This document shows positions 58,108 through 64,000 of a DNA stretch of 64,000 bases, in pieces. Each line of letters starts with the position of its first letter. The first letter of the stretch is position 1. The notes under the pieces are model-generated. The model saw only the letters and a program-made list of their open reading frames with translations. It searched no databases and had not been told where the DNA came from. The stretch spans positions 186,001 through 250,000 of the forward strand of contig JAEUKE010000270.1 in the NCBI GenBank assembly GCA_016794345.1, in the 5' to 3' direction. The stretch comes from Myxococcales bacterium. Lineage in GTDB: Bacteria > Myxococcota_A > Polyangia > Polyangiales > Polyangiaceae. Made by a program: the position numbers and the translations under genes.

Positions 58108-60081
58108 TCACTGCGGGGGCGCGAGCTCCCGCAGATCGGTCCCGGCCGCGTAGGCGTAGCTGACGAAGGCGTCGAACCCGGTGACCGCGACGAAGATGGG
58201 CGCGTTCGAGCTGACGCGGTGGACGCCGTCGTTCTGGACGCCGGGCGTGATTGTGGGCGGGCTCGTCGACGGGTCGATCGTGGGGAAGGAGAGCTGGCAG
58301 CGGTAGACCACGTAGGGCGGGTCGGCGGCGCCGCGCTGATCGGCCGAGAGCCCGTCGGCCGGGGCGACCTCGCAGATCTCGGGGCCCGCGGTGAGGCCGT
58401 CGAGGACGACGGTGGCGCCGAAGGGCGCGACGACGGTCACGAAGTCGAAGACGTATTTGTCCGGCGTGAGGAACACGTAGTCGGTCCGCGCCTGCTCGAG
58501 CGGCGGGACCATCATGAGGCTCGGATCGCCGCCGGGCAGGCCGTTTTGTTTGGCGCTCGTCGCCTGCTGGCTGGCCATGATCTGCGCGACCAGGATCGGC
58601 TGATCGCTGGTGGCGAGGAAGTCGCCGAAGACCGCGACCTCGGCCACGTCGCCCGCGCCGGTGAGGACGATGCGGTCGTCGGGCTTGGGGAGCGTCGTCG
58701 TGATCGTCGCGCCGGCGTTGGTCGTCGCCATGAAGCGCACGAGCTCGACCTCGGGGATCTCGCCGATCGCGGCTCCCGCGGCGGAGACGGCGCGCCCGCG
58801 GTGCGGCGTGTGGGGCAGGGCGAACGCCTTGCCGGCGGTGCGGATGGGCGGGAGCTGATCCTCGAGGTGGTCGGCGCAACACTGGCGCTGCCCGAGCGTC
58901 TCCCAGGCCGGCGCGTCGGAGGCCTCGCCGCCGACGAAGACGGCCACCGGCTTGTCCGCGTAGATGACGGAGCCGGAGAAGTCCGCGCCGAAGTCGCCCG
59001 TCTCCAGGTTCAGGACGTCGAAGGCGTCGATCGTCGCCGAGATCTCACCTCCGGCGGGCGTGGCCGCCACCGGCCCACCCTCGACCACGGCGGTGCTCGT
59101 TACTACCCTGACGAACGTGTCATCTTCCGTCGCGGCGATGGTGAGGAACGCCCGGAGGTTGATGGGGTCCTGCGGGTTGAAGTTCGTGTCCGGGTCGTCG
59201 GTGGCGGCGATCGTCTGCGGCCAGGAGAGCGCGATGTAGCTCGGCGCCGCCGCGCCGCCGGTCGTGAACGCCTCCTTGGGGTAGAGGAGGGAGGCGTCGT
59301 TGGAGAAGACGCTCACGTTCTCGAGCGGGTTGAACTGGTAGACGACCACGGGAAAATCGCTCGTGATGCGGTAGCCCGAGCGCGTGAGCGCCGTGTGTGT
59401 CCCGGTGTCGAACTCCCCGGGCGGGCTGCCGTCCACCTCGCGCGGGCCGAGCTTGAAGACCTCCAGGTTGAGCGGCGCGATCGTGGTGGAGGCGATCTCG
59501 AACGGCTCGCCGGGCATCCCGGGCGCGGTGTCGTCTTGCTCGATCTTGATCCTGACGGGTACGTCAGGCTGCGGGTTGGAGACGACCACGGCGAACTGCT
59601 GCGCGGCGGCGTTGTTCGTGGCGTCGATGTTGGCGTTGTCGAGATCGACCGCCCAGTACTCGCAGCCCACGTTGCTCTTCTGCTCGGCGGCCTCGCCGCA
59701 GAGCTGCCGGCACGCGCCGTCGCGGCACGCGAGGCCCTGCGCCGCGTCGCAGGTCTGCACCTTCGTCTTCGTCTCGCCGTCGGCCCCGCACAGGTAGACG
59801 TCGCGCCCGTCGCACAGGTACGAATTCGGCAGGCACGTCTTGCAGGTGAAGTCCGCCTCGACGCAGACCTTCCCCTGCGCGGCGCAGTCCTCGAGGCTGG
59901 TCCACTTGGCGTTGGCGCCGAGGCCCTCGCAGATCTCCACCGCGGTGCCGCAGCGCTTGGTCCCCGCCTGGCACGCCGGCGCGATCGGCTCGTCGTCGAG
60001 CCATCGGTCTCCGCGCTCGAAGCAGCTCGCGACGGTGATCAGGCCCAGCGAGCCGAGGACCAGGGCCCGAACGACTGTCAC
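58108..60081 (-). CDS. IgGFc-binding-protein-like lipoprotein
   Basis: This 657-aa protein has signal VTVVRALVLGSLGLITVASC with lipidated Cys. A Cys-rich N-terminal part follows with repeated C-x-x-x-x-x-x-C units (CGTAVEICEG, CKTCLPNSYLCDG, CDAAQGLACRDGACRQLC). From ~150 comes an IgGFc_binding-type region: CEYWAVDLDNA, VYQFNPLENVSVFSNDASLL, YIALSWPQT, NLETGDFGADFSGSVIYADK and SYAYAAGTDLREL. That family is an adhesion/extracellular module (human FCGBP), common in myxobacteria. The GTG start overlaps the upstream gene's TGA (GTGA), so the two are coupled. Confidence 0.82.
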   Translation of the reverse strand: MTVVRALVLGSLGLITVASCFERGDRWLDDEPIAPACQAGTKRCGTAVEICEGLGANAKWTSLEDCAAQGKVCVEADFTCKTCLPNSYLCDGRDVYLCGADGETKTKVQTCDAAQGLACRDGACRQLCGEAAEQKSNVGCEYWAVDLDNANIDATNNAAAQQFAVVVSNPQPDVPVRIKIEQDDTAPGMPGEPFEIASTTIAPLNLEVFKLGPREVDGSPPGEFDTGTHTALTRSGYRITSDFPVVVYQFNPLENVSVFSNDASLLYPKEAFTTGGAAAPSYIALSWPQTIAATDDPDTNFNPQDPINLRAFLTIAATEDDTFVRVVTSTAVVEGGPVAATPAGGEISATIDAFDVLNLETGDFGADFSGSVIYADKPVAVFVGGEASDAPAWETLGQRQCCADHLEDQLPPIRTAGKAFALPHTPHRGRAVSAAGAAIGEIPEVELVRFMATTNAGATITTTLPKPDDRIVLTGAGDVAEVAVFGDFLATSDQPILVAQIMASQQATSAKQNGLPGGDPSLMMVPPLEQARTDYVFLTPDKYVFDFVTVVAPFGATVVLDGLTAGPEICEVAPADGLSADQRGAADPPYVVYRCQLSFPTIDPSTSPPTITPGVQNDGVHRVSSNAPIFVAVTGFDAFVSYAYAAGTDLRELAPPQ

Positions 60082-62159
60082 GGCAGGAGAGCCTCGACGT
60101 AGTCCAGCGAGTAGGCCGTCATCCCGAACGGGCGGAGGTTGCGGTAGCGGACCTTGCCGTAGTCGAAGCCGTCGATGCGGGCGCCGTAGATGCCCACCGT
60201 GATGGGGCCGGAGCTCGGTCCGCCCTCGGGGAGCTGGCGGAGATCGGGCACCTCGACGGCGCGGCCGCCGCCAGGCACGGCCACGAACCAGTGGTAGAGC
60301 CCGGACTGCGCCGCGATGTCGTAGACGGTGAGATCGATGACCGAGCCGCCGCCGAAGGAGACGTCGAGGTGTCGGCCGTCCCAGACCTGGTTGAGGCCCG
60401 GGGTCTCGAGGGTGGGCAGGCCCACGAAGCCGTCGACCGTGACGGGGAACGCGGTGGTGGTGGCCTGCACGCTCCCGACGACGCTCATCGGCGCGAGGAA
60501 CGCGCCGCCCGTGACGGCGCGCGACGAGACGAAATACGACGAGCCCGCGAGCGAGTCGCCCAGCCACGGCAGGCCCACGAAGTCCACCGTGTCGGAGAGG
60601 GGGAGCGCCGGCGTCTTGGTGCCGGCCGGCAGGATGCCGAAGCCCTCGTTGCCGAAGCGGATGGCGACCTGCGACACGAGCCGATCGGGGCCCGAGGCGC
60701 CCGGCGCGGGCGGACTCGCGTCGATCGTGAGGGCGAGCTCCATGGGGACCATCGAGATGTAGATGTCCGTCGTCTTCTCGCCGGCGAAGACGGGCACGCC
60801 CTTCACCACGCCCATCGCGTAGGCAGTGAACTCGGGCGGATCGACCGACCGATCTTCCAGGCCTGCGAGCGCGTAGAGCGTGCGGTTGCCCGGGGCGAGC
60901 GCGCCCGCGAACTCGTAGCCGATGCTCCCCGGGCTCGACGGGGTCACGGCGCCGCCGGGAGCCGGGAGCGAGAAGAGCGCGGTGGGGTTGGGGGTCGCCG
61001 AGAAGAGGTAAGCGACGACCTTCTCGTTGCCGATGGGCGAGGGCACCGTGAACGGTCCGCGCTGGAACTCGTTCACGGCCGGGAAGACGAGCTGGCCGCG
61101 CACCTGCCCCGTGGAGCCCGGCGTGCCGCCGACCGACGGAGGATCGCCGCTCGCGCCACACGCCGGCGTGAGGATGGGGTCGAGGTAGACGGTGACGGTG
61201 TCGACCGGGACGTCGACGAACGTGATCGGGCTGTGGCAGTCGGCCGCCACGGTGACCGTTTGAGGCGCAACGATGGCGGGGTCCGTGATCTCCACCACGC
61301 CGCCGAGGCCCACCTGCTCCGTGATCGCCGTGCTCATGTCCGAGCCGACGATCACGTACGCCCCGAGGATCGGGTCGCCCGTGAAATTGTTGTAGACGAG
61401 GACGCGCAGCTTGCCGTCGAGCGGCCCGCCGGAGAGGCCTCCCTTGAAGCCGTCGGTCGAGTCCTCGTAGGTGAACGCGTCGAGCACGGAGATTGTCTCG
61501 CCGCCGCCCTCGACGCGGACCGACTTCGCGCCCGGCGTGCCCTGGGCCGTGGTGCAGGTGAGCTCGGTCGGGGAGACGACGGTGAGCGAGGCGCACGGCT
61601 GGTTGTCGATGAACGCCTGCGTCGCGCCGTCCCAGAGCGTGTTCTGCCCGAGGATCGTCACGTCCGTCCCGCCGGCGACCGGCCCCGAGGACGGCACCGC
61701 GTAGAGCTTGTCGTAGACGTACCCGGCCGGGAGCGTACGACGCGTCGACTCGTCGTCCCCGTTCTGCGTCGTGAGATCGACCGGGCCCGCCTCGCCGGGC
61801 GGCGCGGTCACCTGGACCTTCGTGGCGTCGACCGGGATGACCTCCGTCACCTCGGTCTCCCCGAAGAAGACGCGGACGCTCGACGAGAAGCCGTTGCCCG
61901 TGATGACGACGCGCTGCCCGCCCGAGAACGGCCCGTGGGAGGGGTTCGCGCCCGAGGTCTGGTGCGGCTCGATCGGCGGCGCGTCGGTCCAGGCGTCGGG
62001 CACCGACGCGTCGCCCTCGGGGATCCCCGCGTCGTCCTCGGTGATCGGATCGAGGGGGGGACCACCGGCGATGCAGGCGCCGAGCGCGGCGGCAGCCGCG
62101 AGCCCCAGCGCCGCTGCGAGGACGAGGCCGCGCTCGATTGTGCGGTGGACGAGCCGCAT
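60078..62159 (-). CDS. IPT/TIG-domain lipoprotein
   Basis: This 693-aa protein has signal MRLVHRTIERGLVLAAALGL and AALGAC lipobox. Two IPT/TIG immunoglobulin-like domains are visible: GPFSGGQRVVITGNGFSSSV ... VQVTAPPGEAGPVDL and SGPVAGGTDVTILGQNTLWD ... LTCTTAQGTPGAKSVRV. Larger beta-rich regions follow, with a carboxypeptidase-regulatory-like segment (GDPILGAYVIVGSD). It ends with KVRYRNLRPFGMTAYSLDYV. It is probably a surface adhesin or large structural lipoprotein. It is coupled by GTGA to the IgGFc-type gene downstream. Confidence 0.82.
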   Translation of the reverse strand: MRLVHRTIERGLVLAAALGLAAAAALGACIAGGPPLDPITEDDAGIPEGDASVPDAWTDAPPIEPHQTSGANPSHGPFSGGQRVVITGNGFSSSVRVFFGETEVTEVIPVDATKVQVTAPPGEAGPVDLTTQNGDDESTRRTLPAGYVYDKLYAVPSSGPVAGGTDVTILGQNTLWDGATQAFIDNQPCASLTVVSPTELTCTTAQGTPGAKSVRVEGGGETISVLDAFTYEDSTDGFKGGLSGGPLDGKLRVLVYNNFTGDPILGAYVIVGSDMSTAITEQVGLGGVVEITDPAIVAPQTVTVAADCHSPITFVDVPVDTVTVYLDPILTPACGASGDPPSVGGTPGSTGQVRGQLVFPAVNEFQRGPFTVPSPIGNEKVVAYLFSATPNPTALFSLPAPGGAVTPSSPGSIGYEFAGALAPGNRTLYALAGLEDRSVDPPEFTAYAMGVVKGVPVFAGEKTTDIYISMVPMELALTIDASPPAPGASGPDRLVSQVAIRFGNEGFGILPAGTKTPALPLSDTVDFVGLPWLGDSLAGSSYFVSSRAVTGGAFLAPMSVVGSVQATTTAFPVTVDGFVGLPTLETPGLNQVWDGRHLDVSFGGGSVIDLTVYDIAAQSGLYHWFVAVPGGGRAVEVPDLRQLPEGGPSSGPITVGIYGARIDGFDYGKVRYRNLRPFGMTAYSLDYVEALLP

Positions 62160-62203
62160 GGCGAGCACGAGCCTAGCAGCTTCCGGAGCGTCACGGGACG
62201 GGC

Positions 62204-63310
62204 TCACGGCGCTTTCACCCACGCGCCGCTCAGCTCGTCGTGCCGGAACACGAGCGTGGTCCGCAAACCGGGCCGCGACTTCTGCGCCGCAATGGTGAGG
62301 GCGCCCTCGATCACCTCCGCCGCGAAGACGTGGTCGCCCGCCTTGTCGTCGAGGCCGGGGAGCGGATCGAGGTCCGCCCACGTGTTGGCGGCAGCGTCGT
62401 ACGCGGTCACCTCGATCGGGCCCCAGGTGTGGGGGAAGCTGAAGATGCGCCCCTCGTGCGCGACGAAGAGGTTGTCGGCGGCCGTGCCATGGCCGCCCGA
62501 GTTGGCGCCGCGCGACCAGGTGTCGGTCTTCGGATCGTAGATGTGGACCGCGTTCGAGTCGCCGAGGAGGAAGATGCGCTCGCCGACCACGACGGCGTCG
62601 AGGACGCGGTGACCGAGCTTGGGCATCGGCTTGCGAGACTCGTGTCTGCCGTCTGCCAGCGAGACCACCGAGACGGTACGCTGGGGCTTGCCGGTCGGTC
62701 CTTTGTCGAAGCTCAGCCCGCCGAAGAGGTAGAGCGAGCGGCCGACGATCACCGGCACGCGGTAGGGGGGACCCGCCGGGATCTTGCCGGCGTCGCGCCA
62801 GCTGCACGTGGCGAAGTCGAATGCCTGGATGCTGGTGACGGGCACCGTGGGGGGCAGCTTGCCTTCGTCCGGATCGTCGTCGTTGGGCGCGATGCCCCCG
62901 ACCGCGAGGATGCGGTCGCCGTCTGCCAGCAAGTGGAAGAACCGGCGGTCCTTCAGCTCGGGCAAGGTCTCCCAGGCGCCGGTCTTCGTGTCGAACCGGT
63001 AGAACGTGCGGAGCGTGTTGCTGCTGTGAAAGTAGAGGTGCCGGCCGAGCGCGGTCGACCATCCCTGGATCTCGAGCACCTCCTTCGCGGGCTTGCCGCA
63101 GCCGTCGGCGGCCGGCGGCGGCGTGGGCTTCAGGGCGGCGGATGCGCTCGGGGCTGGGCCGGCCAGTCCAGTGTCGGGGGACGCGGTCATTGGCGGCACG
63201 GAGGATGGCGCCGCCGAGGGGAGTGGCGGGGCCGCGGCGGGTGGGGCCGTCGGTTCGCCGCCGCAGCCGGAGAGAGCGAGGGCGAGGAGAGCGCCGAGCC
63301 GAGCGAACAT
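62204..63310 (-). CDS. Kelch-repeat lipoprotein
   Basis: This 368-aa protein has a short signal MFARLGALLALALSGC with lipidated Cys and a Pro/Ala linker to ~70. Five or more Kelch-type blades follow: FYRFDTKTGAWETLPELKDR, RILAVGGIAPND, SLYLFGGLSFDK, VHIYDPKTDTWSRG, DAAANTWADLDPL. Each blade has the W...P pairing and GG doublets. It is a beta-propeller likely involved in binding. It precedes the divergent rpsB promoter region. Confidence 0.87.
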   Translation of the reverse strand: MFARLGALLALALSGCGGEPTAPPAAAPPLPSAAPSSVPPMTASPDTGLAGPAPSASAALKPTPPPAADGCGKPAKEVLEIQGWSTALGRHLYFHSSNTLRTFYRFDTKTGAWETLPELKDRRFFHLLADGDRILAVGGIAPNDDDPDEGKLPPTVPVTSIQAFDFATCSWRDAGKIPAGPPYRVPVIVGRSLYLFGGLSFDKGPTGKPQRTVSVVSLADGRHESRKPMPKLGHRVLDAVVVGERIFLLGDSNAVHIYDPKTDTWSRGANSGGHGTAADNLFVAHEGRIFSFPHTWGPIEVTAYDAAANTWADLDPLPGLDDKAGDHVFAAEVIEGALTIAAQKSRPGLRTTLVFRHDELSGAWVKAP

Positions 63311-63385
63311 GGGTCCCTCGGTTGCGGCGCCTGCTCGGAGCCGTCAAGGCGCGGCGCCGTCCCGGACGGAGGCCTCGTGCCAGTC

Positions 63386-63413
63386 TTGACTGCACCCCTC
63401 CTTCGACTAAGGT
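63386..63413 (+). promoter_or_regulatory. Candidate rpsB promoter
   Basis: TTGACT (63386-63391) is separated by 16 bp from TAAGGT (63408-63413). The -35 matches five of six consensus bases; the -10 is weak. It lies ~190 bp before rpsB and gives a long leader. Confidence 0.5.
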
Positions 63414-63487
63414 GCGCGGTCCCCACGGCTTCTGCCGGGGGAAACCACAATCCGCACGCTCCGTTCGCGGCAATCACCACGAACGCA

Positions 63488-63513
63488 GGCTCGAGCGCAA
63501 GCGCGCTCGAGCC
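63488..63513 (+). promoter_or_regulatory. Perfect hairpin in the rpsB leader
   Basis: GGCTCGAGCGC (63488-63498) and GCGCTCGAGCC (63503-63513) form a perfect 11-bp stem with an AAGC loop. A smaller hairpin GGTC-CTCG-GACC follows at 63539-63550. Both are upstream of the ribosome site. They may mediate ribosomal-protein feedback on rpsB, but no known S2-binding motif was matched. Confidence 0.5.
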
Positions 63514-63598
63514 GGAACGGGCCCCGGTGCTCGGCTCTGGTCCTCGGACCGGCCGGGTTGGCCCCTCGGAGCGGAGGAAAAACCGGAAGGAGAACAGA

Positions 63599-64000
<402 letters not shown>

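Overview
The window is 64 kb of very GC-rich (roughly 70%), densely packed bacterial chromosome. It most likely comes from a myxobacterium (Myxococcota, class Polyangia). This rests on: two MYXO-CTERM-like C-termini (29898-30764 and 53490-54956); many alanine/serine/proline-rich lipoproteins; a PknB-type Ser/Thr kinase; a DUF2378-like protein; PEGA/TPR, VIT-vWA and IgGFc-binding-type proteins; a PilT motility ATPase; and frequent GTG/TTG starts with GTGA stop/start overlaps. I saw no tRNA, rRNA, CRISPR array, insertion sequence or phage gene, and no gene-free stretch longer than about 300 bp.

Layout. 1-5.3 kb: the 5' part of a TonB-dependent receptor, a CBS protein, a TetR regulator, a secreted somatomedin-B-like cysteine-rich lipoprotein, a zinc-ribbon protein and dihydroorotase (pyrC). 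5.3-19.0 kb: a co-directional block with a TerB-like protein, a 1301-aa proline-rich membrane protein, a lipoprotein, a membrane thioredoxin-like protein, a degenerate kinase with a zinc ribbon, and a 1960-aa TPR protein ending in a Q/A/Y/W/G-rich tail. None of these matches a system I know. 19.0-29.9 kb: LD-carboxypeptidase, a methyltransferase, several surface lipoproteins, a ferritin-like protein, a SelW-like selenoprotein hidden by an in-frame UGA, PilT with a single-domain receiver, and biotin synthase. 29.9-38.2 kb: a matrixin-type protease pair, thiG and a thiE-like gene, a sirtuin, a GCS2 ligase, a VIT-vWA protein and a DUF2378-like protein. 38.3-50.4 kb: a eukaryote-like isoleucyl-tRNA synthetase with an extra insertion, a HEAT-like protein/metalloprotease pair, a decayed TolC/adaptor/RND efflux operon, a PEGA-type protein, a Ser/Thr kinase and an EEP-family lipoprotein. 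50.5-63.3 kb: a spermidine-synthase-like membrane protein, a PhoX-family Tat protein, a broken histidine kinase, and a run of minus-strand surface lipoproteins (IgGFc-binding type, IPT/TIG, Kelch). The window ends in rpsB, which has a structured leader.

The strongest discovery is the selenoprotein at 27206-27439. A CxxU motif spans a TGA codon, and 21 nt after it lies a hairpin with a GGUCU apical loop like the E. coli fdhF SECIS. The second is a chimeric ORF at 46107-47081 that joins the N-terminal part of an efflux adaptor directly to the last membrane segments of an RND pump, which indicates a multi-kilobase deletion. The third is the uncharacterised 5.3-19.0 kb block. Housekeeping genes (pyrC, bioB, thiG, thiE-like, ileS, rpsB) are scattered singly among envelope genes.
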